From positions 641,690 through 705,689 of the forward strand of contig NZ_JAUSVO010000003.1 in assembly GCF_030814715.1 (NCBI RefSeq): 64,000 nt of DNA, in the 5' to 3' direction. A program made the position numbers and the translations under genes. This document shows, in pieces, positions 55,630 through 63,719 of the stretch (positions are counted from its first letter, which is position 1; every line of letters begins with the position of its first letter). The notes under the pieces are model-generated. The model ran no database searches, was not told the origin of the DNA, and saw only the letters and a program-made list of their open reading frames with translations. The DNA comes from Kaistia dalseonensis. GTDB taxonomy: Bacteria > Pseudomonadota > Alphaproteobacteria > Rhizobiales > Kaistiaceae.

Positions 55630-55677
55630 CGCCCCGTCATGTTTGCGCCCCTTGGCGACGATGGTGAGCACATCCGT
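55630..55677 (-). pseudogene. SRAP C-terminal scrap
   Basis: The minus-strand frame reads TDVLTIVAKGRKHDGA, close to ALTIVARGKKLDGA at the end of the complete SRAP gene (56183). Only about 16 residues match, so it is the tail of a second, lost copy or a chance short similarity. Confidence 0.35.
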
Positions 55678-55714
55678 ACCCCTAGTCATGAAAGGCAGGG
55701 ACCCGGATGGGCGG

Positions 55715-55975
55715 CTACCAACGGGGCGGAGCAAGAGGGACTATCGGGAACCGGCCAGCATCCTCAAGGCTGTCTCGCCATTCCTCGTCTTGGTGGCGCA
55801 ATGCTTCACGTTCCGCCGCAGCAGCCTTCCTCATGCAGTCGTTGTAGCGAGCGGCTTTGCCATTGGCTTGTTGACGACAGCCCTCCTCAACAGACGCTTG
55901 ATACCGCTGCATGGTGTTGCATCCCGACAGCAGCATCGCCGCAACGATTCCGATTATCCACCTGCGGTGCACCAA
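55715..55975 (-). CDS. small lipoprotein
   Basis: An 86-residue protein with a lipoprotein signal: MVHRRWIIGIVAAMLLSGC, lipobox LSGC (Cys19), then a helical, charged mature part (EGCRQQANGKAARYNDCMRK). Position between Gam and SRAP genes; role unknown. Confidence 0.65.
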   Translation of the reverse strand: MVHRRWIIGIVAAMLLSGCNTMQRYQASVEEGCRQQANGKAARYNDCMRKAAAAEREALRHQDEEWRDSLEDAGRFPIVPLAPPRW

Positions 55976-56182
55976 AATCGGACTCCCCTTCAGATGCCGC
56001 GGTTAGCGCGGTCGCTTCCTCCTGCGATTGCGTTGGAAACGACGCAGCGCTGGATTGGTTTCCAAGCAGCAGGGCATGGTCGCCACGGGCAGAAAGGCTC
56101 GAACAGAACTCGTCTGCTGGACGAGGTCGAAGCTCGGAAGATCGGGCGGCAGGTCCCTGAGCGGCGCTCGGCGGCCGCTCCC

Positions 56183-56899
56183 CTAGACCGCGCCGTCCAG
56201 CTTCTTGCCCCGCGCCACGATCGTGAGTGCGTCATCAGCCAATGGCCGCTGCAGCGTGAGCGCATCGCCGGCCGGCAAGGTCAGCCAAGCGTCGATCTCA
56301 TCCTGCGTCGTCAGGATCACCGGCATGGCCTTCGGATGGATCGGCGCGATGACGGCGTTCGGTTCGGTCGTCAGGAAGCCGAAGAGATCGTTGGTTGTCT
56401 CCCCTTCCCTCACCTTTCGAACCGACGTCCAGTTCGTCCAGATCCCGGCGAAGAAGGCGAGCGGCCTGGTCTCGTCGAGCGCGAACCAGATATCGCCGCC
56501 CTCGGCCTTGTTGAACTCCGAGAAGCTGGTGAACGGCACCACGCAGCGGTGTTCCGGGACAAGCCAGCGCTGCCAATGCTTGCTGTTCGTGTTGCGGATA
56601 TTGGTCGTGCCGATATCCGGCTCCAGCCGCAGCAGTTCCTTGAAATCGACCGGCTTGCCCTTGGCCTCGAGCTTCGCGGCGCGCTTCTTTGTCGCCTCCA
56701 TGAGCGCCAGTTGTGACGATGGCATGCCCCATCGCGCCATGACGAGTTCGCGACCATCGGGACCGTTGCGGACGATCGGTGCCGGGTAATCCGGAAAGAT
56801 GCCCGGCATCGGCGGCAGGTTGCCGGTCTGGTCTCGCAGCACCCGCGCCATGTTCCGGACGGCGTCCTGCGAACGTGTCATCGAGTAGAGGTTGCACAT
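56183..56899 (-). CDS. SOS response-associated peptidase (SRAP/HMCES, YedK-like)
   Basis: A 238-residue SRAP protein: MCNLYSMTRSQD with the catalytic Cys2, TTNIRNTNSKHW (N-x-R loop), PFTSFSEFN with the catalytic-pocket Glu, and HPKAMPVILT with the pocket His. Such proteins crosslink to abasic sites in ssDNA and protect them. The start at 56899 is fixed by Cys2. A perfect alphaproteobacterial LexA box lies 64 bp upstream, so it is probably SOS-induced. Confidence 0.93.
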   Translation of the reverse strand: MCNLYSMTRSQDAVRNMARVLRDQTGNLPPMPGIFPDYPAPIVRNGPDGRELVMARWGMPSSQLALMEATKKRAAKLEAKGKPVDFKELLRLEPDIGTTNIRNTNSKHWQRWLVPEHRCVVPFTSFSEFNKAEGGDIWFALDETRPLAFFAGIWTNWTSVRKVREGETTNDLFGFLTTEPNAVIAPIHPKAMPVILTTQDEIDAWLTLPAGDALTLQRPLADDALTIVARGKKLDGAV

Positions 56900-56962
56900 G
56901 CGGTCGAGCTTGCCACAGGTCGTGGACCATTCAAAGCGCCCCATTGACTCCCTCGCTACCGT

Positions 56963-56977
56963 GAACAAAATAGGAAC
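56963..56977. promoter_or_regulatory. LexA/SOS box
   Basis: GAAC-AAAATAG-GAAC is a perfect match to the alphaproteobacterial LexA direct repeat (GTTC-N7-GTTC on the other strand). It sits between the divergent SRAP gene (56899) and the small gene at 57000. Confidence 0.75.
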
Positions 56978-56999
56978 ATGTTCACATCGGAGGACGGCC

Positions 57000-57188
57000 A
57001 TGGCCGAGACAGCGGAGAAATTCGCGGCAGAACAGCGCGAGCTCGATCGGCGCGTCGATCTGCTCATCGCCTCGCACAATGGCGACCTGCGGGCCGCCAT
57101 GGAGACGATCCTCATCTGCTATGACGATGCGTGCGAGCGGTCGTCGAGCGGATTCTCGCGCGGCCGGATCAAGAGTTATGGGCTCTGA
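57000..57188 (+). CDS. small phage protein, probably SOS-controlled
   Basis: A 62-residue acidic helical protein (TAEKFAAEQRELDRRVDLLI, then ETILICYDDACERSSSGFSR). It starts 23 bp after the LexA box and overlaps the next gene by 11 bp. The function is unknown. Confidence 0.65.
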   Translation: MAETAEKFAAEQRELDRRVDLLIASHNGDLRAAMETILICYDDACERSSSGFSRGRIKSYGL

Positions 57189-57729
57189 GCGTCGATCGCT
57201 GACGCCATGGGCAATCCGCGACCGGCTCGAACGGCTGGTTTCCGCGAAGAAGGAAGTTCGTCTGCATTGGGAAACGGCCTTCGTGCTCCTGGAAGCGCTG
57301 AGAGCCTATATTGCCAATCCCAAACGCGACAAGATTGCTGCGATCATCTGCATGCGCCAGCACGTCGCGCGGGCACCTTGCGAGCCGCTGTGCAGACGGT
57401 GCTTGGAAACGGCCTATGAGCTGAAGCAGCTCTTCCGCGGCGAGATCAACCCGTTCGGCGACGAAGAAGAGCCCAGGCCCCGAAGGCGGGGCAACGACAA
57501 CGTCTGGGCGATCTGCAAGGCCTGCCGGTCTCCCCAGCTCCTTCCGAAGCACGTTGTCGAGAAGATCAAATGTCCGCGCTGCGGCAGCGAGGACTATAAT
57601 CTGACGGTGAACGATCCAACCGAGCCGAAACGCAATGTGGCCACGACCCAAGAGGTAGCGCCGCCGCCCAGGCTCGAGGCGCCGGCGGTGGACCTGGAGG
57701 AGGCGCGCAAGAACGGTACGTTCCCTTGA
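57178..57729 (+). CDS. zinc-ribbon phage protein
   Basis: A 183-residue protein: helical N-terminus (IRDRLERLVSAKKEVRLHWE), a CEPLCRRCLETAYE cluster, and a four-Cys ribbon CKACRSPQLLPKHVVEKIKC then PRCGSEDYNL. The C-terminal end is Pro/Glu-rich. It is coupled to the preceding SOS-linked gene. Confidence 0.65.
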   Translation: MGSERRSLTPWAIRDRLERLVSAKKEVRLHWETAFVLLEALRAYIANPKRDKIAAIICMRQHVARAPCEPLCRRCLETAYELKQLFRGEINPFGDEEEPRPRRRGNDNVWAICKACRSPQLLPKHVVEKIKCPRCGSEDYNLTVNDPTEPKRNVATTQEVAPPPRLEAPAVDLEEARKNGTFP

Positions 57730-57829
57730 GCCAGCTGCTTGAAAACTCTTCCATCGAGGTTAGTCACTTGGAAGCCGCAGGTTATTTTCAACGGGCACCC
57801 AGCTAATCCGCCAGACAATCGCGCATATA

Positions 57830-58078
57830 CTACCGATTTCGCATTCTCTCCATGTAGCACTCATGGCTAAATTTGTCTTTACCACCACAATCAGGACCCG
57901 AGAACAAAGCCACAACGCCGAGAACGACTAAGATGAGAACAATCAACACGATAACAGACTGAGTCCTTCTCGCGGAATCTAAATGTGGATTGGCCGCGCT
58001 CGCCGCCGCCGCTCCGCCCAATCCAACGACAGTAAAGATCACCATACCGCCAAGAACGAGAGCTAGAATTATGACCAT
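57830..58078 (-). CDS. small membrane protein
   Basis: About 82 residues with two membrane segments (VIILALVLGGMVIFTVVGL and SVIVLIVLILVVLGVVALF) and a Cys-containing tail. The start MVIILA at 58078 follows AGGGGGAAATC. The gene runs against its neighbours; the role is unknown. Confidence 0.6.
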   Translation of the reverse strand: MVIILALVLGGMVIFTVVGLGGAAAASAANPHLDSARRTQSVIVLIVLILVVLGVVALFSGPDCGGKDKFSHECYMERMRNR

Positions 58079-58237
58079 GATTTCCCCCTGCCATGCCACA
58101 TGAGCAATCTAGGGTTTATCGGTCTTCCTTCGCAATGCCCGAGCCCGCAGCATCCGGCAGCAGCGAGGTTTGAACCAAACGATTCAAAGTTGCCGATGGA
58201 CCACAATGTTAAGTTGAGGTAACAGGTCTAGCGGCTT

Positions 58238-58981
58238 TTGGCGTGGATGGGGGCTACGATGCAGCAATTGAGCGTATTAATTCGGATTGTCTTCGGAGCG
58301 TGGATCGGCCTGATGGCCGCCTTACCGAACTTCGCGGCGGCAGCGAACCTTACGACACCTGAGGCCGCGGTCACGGCCTATATTGACGGTGTAATCCACC
58401 AGGACTTTGAAGCCATCATCGCGTCGACATCCGCGGACCAAATGGGCAAGGGATTCGATTTCGTTGCTCAGGTCGATAGAATGCGCTCGCTCCTTCCGAT
58501 GATGCCGGCGCCGGCCAGCAGCCCGTTATTCGTCGAGATTAACAAGGCCAATTTCGTGGCGCAGATTGCGCGGCAAGTGCAATTCCTGACTTACGGACTA
58601 ATGACGACAAGCAAGATCCTGGACGGCAAAACCGATATGATGGATTCGGCCGGGGCAGCTGAGTTTGCCAGTGTAGTCCGCACCGATCGATTAGGCAGCC
58701 TTAAACTGGTGGAGATCGGCATTCCGGATCCCACCTCCGTTAACAGCAAGCAACACTTGGTCAACTCAACTAAATTCGCCAGGATCTACGGCGCCATCGC
58801 GTCGACTGACCGCGTTGCTTTAGTTTCGTTCGAAGGGCTCCACTTCTTGGTCGGCTTCAATCTGCTACTCTATGGGGATGAATGGACCGTCTTCTCTCAG
58901 TCGTCAGCGTTTGGCGGCACCAGTTCGTTGGGGGTTCCAAAGCGCGTGACGCCGGCAGAATTTGAGCAACTTCTCCAGTAG
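58238..58981 (+). CDS. exported protein, unknown function
   Basis: Up to 247 residues with a hydrophobic N-terminus (LSVLIRIVFGAWIGLMAALP) and cleavage site FAAAAN. The mature part begins LTTPEAAVTAYIDGVIHQDF, the pattern of NTF2-like/DUF4878 exported proteins, and has a late beta region. An internal start at 58259 is possible. Its lower GC and plus orientation in a minus-strand region suggest an inserted moron. Confidence 0.65.
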   Translation: MAWMGATMQQLSVLIRIVFGAWIGLMAALPNFAAAANLTTPEAAVTAYIDGVIHQDFEAIIASTSADQMGKGFDFVAQVDRMRSLLPMMPAPASSPLFVEINKANFVAQIARQVQFLTYGLMTTSKILDGKTDMMDSAGAAEFASVVRTDRLGSLKLVEIGIPDPTSVNSKQHLVNSTKFARIYGAIASTDRVALVSFEGLHFLVGFNLLLYGDEWTVFSQSSAFGGTSSLGVPKRVTPAEFEQLLQ

Positions 58982-59047
58982 GAGCCTCAGGACGAAGTCG
59001 ACGCGCCAGCTCACCTGGCCCAAGGGATCGTTCCCATGATCTCCTCA

Positions 59048-59566
59048 CTATCGTCCGAGGAAGGGTTGCAGCGCAGGGACCGCGACCCGTGAACCAACGA
59101 TGAGGCCGGCAATGAAAGCCCCGACGCCGATCGCCGCCCCAACACGGATCCATGCGGCGCGCGGCACATGATCAGCGATCGAATTGGGCGCCGTGATGTG
59201 CAGCACGCCACCGAGGATGAACAGATAGATCAGGAAGCCGAGCATCGGCGAATAGCGCATCCACTCGGGAAATCCGGCGACGCGCGAATAGATCCCCCAT
59301 GCGCGAAACAGGTCCGTGCCAATCCACGTGACGACGATGCCGAGGATCAATTGGTCCGTCTTGTCGAGCCGAGGCTTGGCGGCCGCCCTCAGTGCCTCTG
59401 GGAGATAGGCGATCAATACCGCCGTTGAAACGCCGAGCAGCGCGCCATTCAGGACCTCGATCAACCCAGGCCCGCTGAAGAGCAGCGCGACCGGCCAATA
59501 GCCGATCAGCAAGGCTGCAGCGATCCAGATCGTCCTGCTCAAGGCCAACTGCTTAATGAACGCCAT
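59048..59566 (-). CDS. multi-pass membrane protein of the lysis/tail region
   Basis: A 172-residue protein with four or five predicted membrane segments (for example WIAAALLIGYWPVALLF and LGFLIYLFILGGVLHI) and a final segment VGAFIAGLIVGSRV. A holin-like or phage membrane protein of unknown role. The start at 59566 overlaps the next gene's end. Confidence 0.6.
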   Translation of the reverse strand: MAFIKQLALSRTIWIAAALLIGYWPVALLFSGPGLIEVLNGALLGVSTAVLIAYLPEALRAAAKPRLDKTDQLILGIVVTWIGTDLFRAWGIYSRVAGFPEWMRYSPMLGFLIYLFILGGVLHITAPNSIADHVPRAAWIRVGAAIGVGAFIAGLIVGSRVAVPALQPFLGR

Positions 59567-59765
59567 GACTACCATTCCCATTGACGCGGTCGACCGTCTC
59601 TCCGACGAGATCGCGCAGGATCGAGCTGTTGCGCTTCACGCGATCGATGGCGGCCTGATAGTTCTCGCGCGCAACGGCCACCTCCGCCTCGATCGCGCGG
59701 GCCTTGTCGCCGCGCGGCTTCGTGCTTCCAAAGAGCGCCTGCAGCATCTGCCCGAGGGCAATCAT
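59553..59765 (-). CDS. small phage protein, unknown function
   Basis: A 70-residue helical protein (LFGSTKPRGDKARAIEAEVA, then NYQAAIDRVKRNSSILRDLV). It overlaps both neighbouring minus-strand genes; possibly part of the lysis cluster. Confidence 0.55.
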   Translation of the reverse strand: MIALGQMLQALFGSTKPRGDKARAIEAEVAVARENYQAAIDRVKRNSSILRDLVGETVDRVNGNGSHGVH

Positions 59766-60031
59766 TGCGCCCTCCCCTGGTTATCGATTGCGGTCTTGAG
59801 GCGCTCCAGCCCGAGCGCGACGGCCTCCTGCCCGTCGGCCACGGCGGCTGCCGAATCCGCCGCCGCCTTCATGGCGGTAAGCGCTTCACGGCCCTCGGCG
59901 ATGCGCTTGTCCTGAACCTCGTCGAGCCGCTGCGACCGATTCCATGCGAAATAGCCGAGTGCCATGATCACGACACCCGAGAGCCCGTAGGAGGTGAGGA
60001 TCGTGGCGATCGCAGTCGTGATCGCGTCCAT
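59762..60031 (-). CDS. single-span membrane protein, holin-like
   Basis: An 89-residue protein with one N-terminal membrane helix (LSGVVIMALGYFAWNRSQRL) and a long helical cytoplasmic or periplasmic tail. The size and place next to the Rz1-like gene fit a small holin or spanin accessory, but this is inference. Confidence 0.55.
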   Translation of the reverse strand: MDAITTAIATILTSYGLSGVVIMALGYFAWNRSQRLDEVQDKRIAEGREALTAMKAAADSAAAVADGQEAVALGLERLKTAIDNQGRAQ

Positions 60032-60312
60032 CAGCGCGCCGCCTGCAGGTCGCTGTAGAACGCGTTCTTGTCGCGGTTCTTCTCCCGCTCGCACTTCGCC
60101 CAGTTGCGATTGCGCTTGAGCTCGGAGCGCAGCGGATAGCCAACCCGAACACCCGGATCAGGACAATCGAGCGCGAGATCGCCGGGCAGATCGGGCAGCG
60201 GCCTGGCAGCGAGCGCGCCGGCGGTACGGTCGCTCACACAAGCGGCGCCGCCGGCGAACACCACGATCGCCAGGACCAGCGCCACCCTAAAGCATGTCCC
60301 GAGCGTCGTCAT
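60031..60312 (-). CDS. Rz1-like exported protein
   Basis: A 93-residue protein with a signal-like start (TCFRVALVLAIVVFAGGAAC) that may be cleaved as a lipoprotein at Cys, then RPLPDLPGDLALDCPDPGV and a C-terminal segment LKRNRNWAKCEREKNRDKNA like phage Rz1 proteins (…CR..H..L..FY). It overlaps the Rz-like gene by 26 bp, as spanin pairs commonly do. Confidence 0.65.
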   Translation of the reverse strand: MTTLGTCFRVALVLAIVVFAGGAACVSDRTAGALAARPLPDLPGDLALDCPDPGVRVGYPLRSELKRNRNWAKCEREKNRDKNAFYSDLQAAR

Positions 60313-60685
60313 CGGTGACAATGCAGCTGTCCTTCTTGTTGAGGAGCTTCCGTTCATAGGCGTCGGCATCAGACTGCCGGGCCCGCGTCGCGGTCTCGCG
60401 GGTCTCCAGCCGGGTCCGTGCCGCCGCCTGCGCCTTGCCGACGCCGAGCTGCCATTTGAGCTCGGCGGCCGCGACGGCCTTGTCGATGCTGGCCTGACGC
60501 GATGCCTCCCCGGCCTGGAAGACGGATCCGGCCAGCAGCCAGCCGGCGAAGCCGACGAGAAGAGCCGTGATGATCGAAGCCGGCAGGCGCAGATAGACCG
60601 CCATGCCACAGAGCGCGATGACGGCGAGACCGCCGACCACCAGACCGACATCTGAAAAGGCGAAGCCCATCAGGAGCGCGAGCAT
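60287..60685 (-). CDS. Rz-like inner-membrane spanin candidate
   Basis: A 132-residue protein: two or three membrane segments at the N-terminus (LVVGGLAVIALCGMAVYLRL, then ALLVGFAGWLLAGSVFQAG) and a long helical, charged C-terminal half (AQAAARTRLETRETATRARQ) of the i-spanin kind. It lies directly after the muramidase gene and overlaps the Rz1-like gene. Confidence 0.65.
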   Translation of the reverse strand: MLALLMGFAFSDVGLVVGGLAVIALCGMAVYLRLPASIITALLVGFAGWLLAGSVFQAGEASRQASIDKAVAAAELKWQLGVGKAQAAARTRLETRETATRARQSDADAYERKLLNKKDSCIVTDDDARDML

Positions 60686-60688
60686 CGC

Positions 60689-61279
60689 TCAGCCCCTGAG
60701 CCGCGCATAGGCGGCCGCGAGCTTCGCGTCATAGCGGTTCGCCGCATATTTGGAGCCGTTATAGCCCTTCGCGACAGCCGCCCAGTTGCGCGCCTTCAGG
60801 GCTGGAACGAGCCCGTTGGACTTCAGGAAGGCCGCCATGCCTACGATCTGCGCGTCTTCGCCGTCGGCGAAGGCCGCGAGCATAGCCTGCGGGGACGTGA
60901 ACCCACACTTGGCGCAGTTCGAGCCCAGGACCTGCCCGAGCCCCCAGCTGGTCGCTCGCAGCGCAGCAGTCTCGTCGATCGCGAGCGCCTGCTGGATCCT
61001 GGGATAGCTGTCGGACGGATAAGGCTTCTCACCCCATTTGGGATAGGCCAGCCCAGCCTTGACCGCGGCGGCCAACTTTCCGGGATTTCCGGAGAGTTCG
61101 CGGTAGAACCGGTGCGGCTCGAAAAGCGCCTTTGGGCGGCCGGCGCCATCGAAGCCGGCGCCCGAGGCCTCAACCTCGATTATGGCGCTGAGCGCCGCCG
61201 TCTCGACGCCGATGAACGCCGCGGCGCGCGCGATTGCATCGGGCGAGCGCCTGCGCGCTGCCCCTTTGAACGAGACCAT
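60689..61279 (-). CDS. phage endolysin, N-acetylmuramidase domain
   Basis: A 196-residue endolysin of the DUF3380/N-acetylmuramidase family: ETAALSAIIEVEASGAGFDG with the likely catalytic Glu (E35 or E37), KALFEPHRFYREL, TSWGLGQVLGSNCAKCGF and FLKSNGLVPALKARNWAAVA. No signal peptide, so it needs a holin. First gene of the lysis cluster. Confidence 0.93.
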   Translation of the reverse strand: MVSFKGAARRRSPDAIARAAAFIGVETAALSAIIEVEASGAGFDGAGRPKALFEPHRFYRELSGNPGKLAAAVKAGLAYPKWGEKPYPSDSYPRIQQALAIDETAALRATSWGLGQVLGSNCAKCGFTSPQAMLAAFADGEDAQIVGMAAFLKSNGLVPALKARNWAAVAKGYNGSKYAANRYDAKLAAAYARLRG

Positions 61280-61471
61280 GAAATTCACTCCAGGTTTAGA
61301 GACGGCGTGTGACCGCACGATCGTGCGGCGCCAGTCATCGATCAGTGCATAGGCGCGCGTCAGCGATTGCGATCAGTCGTTTGCTTCCTAAGCGTGCTAC
61401 GTGCTAATTGCGCAACCAAAAGATTGTGTTACGTTGCGTGATGGCTTGGTCGATCGGGGGATCATCAAGAA
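61280..61471. other. region between endolysin and small gene
   Basis: About 190 bp upstream of both the endolysin gene and the plus-strand gene at 61472. An AT-rich stretch (TTGCGCAACCAAAAGATTGT) may hold a promoter; no other feature is clear. Confidence 0.4.
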
Positions 61472-61657
61472 ATGCGTGTGAAGGAAGTCGGGCTCCACCT
61501 TGCGGAGCTTCAAAGGCTGGCCGAGATGGACGGTCGGGAGACTTTGGCCTATCTGCTTTCCATGGCCCGCCTGGAATGCGATGCAATCATCGCATCTCGG
61601 AGCGACCGCCCGCCGGCCCCGCCCCACGGGTCGGCGGGCATTCCTACAATTATGTGA
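61472..61657 (+). CDS. small phage protein, unknown function
   Basis: A 61-residue helical protein (VKEVGLHLAELQRLAEMDGR, then ETLAYLLSMARLECDAI) with a Pro-rich end. The helical core with amphipathic spacing suggests a real small protein. Its end overlaps the tail gene's stop by eight bases on the other strand. Confidence 0.5.
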   Translation: MRVKEVGLHLAELQRLAEMDGRETLAYLLSMARLECDAIIASRSDRPPAPPHGSAGIPTIM

Positions 61658-63719
61658 CCGCCACCGGGCCGAAGCCCTCGACCGGCCAGTTCACCCCGCT
61701 CGCATTGTCAACCGGGTAGTTGGCGAGGTCATAGTCCGTGCCATACGGCAGCTGGATCGTCGTCGCGCCGACGCAGGCCGCCGACAGGGACACCAGCATC
61801 GTGGTCGCAGTCTCGCGGATAGCGGAAGCGATCGTCTTGACGCCGCCGGTGTCGACAACCCGAAAACCGGAAATCCCCGTCGACGGGCTGATGTCGGTGC
61901 CGCCGACATGCGCGATGGTGACCCGGATCGCGGTCTTCGTTCCGTCGGTGAAACCGGCCGATACGAAACGCGGCCCGCGATCAACCAAGGCGAGCGACGG
62001 TTTCACCACATTCGCGGCCTTGCGCGCGATGCGCTTGATCCATTTCGACTGGATGAAGGTCGTGTCGTAGTGGATATAGTCGCGCAGCGTCGCGTCGTTC
62101 GCTCCCCAAAGCAGCAGGATCTTGCCGTTGCTCTCGGCCGCGAGCTCGATCTGGGCCTGGCGCACTGTTTCCCAGCCCGCCGTATAGCTGCCGGCGGGCG
62201 TCTGAAGATGCAGCAGGTTGTAGATGACTGCCGCCACCGGATGGCCAAGTGCGGCCTCGAGATCGTCGAGCTCGTCCTTGACCGCCTGCTTGAACCCCGC
62301 CTTGGTGGCGGTGCCATAGAGCGGATCGCCGACCGTGTTCGTGGCCGCCGTCGCGACGCCGCCCAGGGCTGCCGCATCCTGCTGTCCCCAGTCGCAGATC
62401 GCGATCGTGCGACGGTTCTTCGTCGCATAGGCCGAGACCGCGTTGTAGGCGGTCGTTCCGTTCGGCCCGCGACCCGGCGCGCCGGCGACGAGCGGATAGA
62501 CGCGCCAGTAGTTCGACGGGTTGGTACTGAGGTCGACCGACCCTTGCTGCGAGGCCGAGCCGCCGAAGGCCGTGAAGCTGTTGGCCTGCGTCGGAATGCG
62601 GTGGACGGCCGGCGATCCGCCCAGAAGGCTGTTCAGTTCCGCACGCAGCAGCGACCAGCCGTCCTGCTCCAGCCAGCCGATTTCCGACTGCCCCCAGAGC
62701 AGGAGGTTCGTGTCGAGCGTTTCAATCGGCCCGCCCAGCGCGCCCCAGAAGGTCCCGACCTCCTTCATGATGCCGAGGATTTCATTGTCCGACAGGGCAG
62801 CGTTATAGACGATCGCCTCCTTGATCTCCGCATTGGCCGAGGCCACCGGCCCGGAGGCGCAGCCGAGCCAGAGCCGGACGCCGGTAAGAGCGCTGAACGA
62901 CATGGTGTAGGAGAAGCACTTCGTCTGCCCCATGTAGCCCGTGACCTTCTGGCCTTCGAACTTCAGGGCGATCGTGCGCAGACGGTTCCACGACGTGGAC
63001 CGTTCGAACATCGCGTTGATCTCATCGCGGAGGACGCAGACGCTGCCATAGACGGCCTCGCCGCTGTTGATGTCGTCGGTCTCCGCAAGGCTCAGGAATT
63101 CGGAGGTCGACGCGCCAAACCCCAGCGCCGTTCCGGCCGCATTGGACGCGCTGCCCGGCGTCGATGTCCCGAAGGGTGCTGCTGCGCCCCAGCCGCAGAT
63201 CGCCAGCGACAGGATCACGGTGAGATTGTCCGTGGCGCCGCCGATATTGAACGGGCCCGTCGAGGCCGCGGAATTGGTCGTCAGGCCCTGCGTCTGGGCG
63301 AGCGCGCGCAGGCCGGGCGATCCGCCGACGCCCTCTGAAACGCGCTTGACCCGCTGGCCGGTCGTGGATGCGGTCGAGACGAGATTGTAAGGTCCGACCG
63401 TCGCCTGGTCGTAGAGCGTGCGGCAGCGCAGCTCGGTGTTGGTCGGGTTGGCCGTATAGAGCGCGTCGAGCGCGGCGCCATTGATCAGCGCATCCTTGCC
63501 GGCGGCGGCAAAGCCATAGGCCACATTGGTCGTGGCGACGTCGCCGCTCGCCATCAGGCAGTTGCCCGCATAGCTCGGGTTGACGCGGCGCAGCGACCAG
63601 CACGCCATCGGCACGACCGATGCGGCGAAGGGCGCCACAGGTTCGATCGGCGACGGCAGCGAGATCGCCGACCGCGCCGCGCCCCAGAGCTGGCCGATGC
63701 GGCCGGGCGACACCAGCAT
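61650..63719 (-). CDS. tail-spike-like protein with LamG-like and SGNH-esterase domains
   Basis: A 689-residue protein: an N-terminal region likely linking to the virion, a LamG/concanavalin-like stretch (about 120-330, with NAEIKEAIVYNAALSDNEIL), and an SGNH/sialate-O-acetylesterase-like domain (about 335-600). The nucleophile lies in LLLWGQSEIG (S345) and the late block DYIH gives D547 and H550 of the triad. A C-terminal beta domain (PSTGISGFRVVDTGGVK) follows. Such spikes de-acetylate host surface polysaccharide. It overlaps the next gene's end by one base. Confidence 0.8.
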   Translation of the reverse strand: MLVSPGRIGQLWGAARSAISLPSPIEPVAPFAASVVPMACWSLRRVNPSYAGNCLMASGDVATTNVAYGFAAAGKDALINGAALDALYTANPTNTELRCRTLYDQATVGPYNLVSTASTTGQRVKRVSEGVGGSPGLRALAQTQGLTTNSAASTGPFNIGGATDNLTVILSLAICGWGAAAPFGTSTPGSASNAAGTALGFGASTSEFLSLAETDDINSGEAVYGSVCVLRDEINAMFERSTSWNRLRTIALKFEGQKVTGYMGQTKCFSYTMSFSALTGVRLWLGCASGPVASANAEIKEAIVYNAALSDNEILGIMKEVGTFWGALGGPIETLDTNLLLWGQSEIGWLEQDGWSLLRAELNSLLGGSPAVHRIPTQANSFTAFGGSASQQGSVDLSTNPSNYWRVYPLVAGAPGRGPNGTTAYNAVSAYATKNRRTIAICDWGQQDAAALGGVATAATNTVGDPLYGTATKAGFKQAVKDELDDLEAALGHPVAAVIYNLLHLQTPAGSYTAGWETVRQAQIELAAESNGKILLLWGANDATLRDYIHYDTTFIQSKWIKRIARKAANVVKPSLALVDRGPRFVSAGFTDGTKTAIRVTIAHVGGTDISPSTGISGFRVVDTGGVKTIASAIRETATTMLVSLSAACVGATTIQLPYGTDYDLANYPVDNASGVNWPVEGFGPVAVT

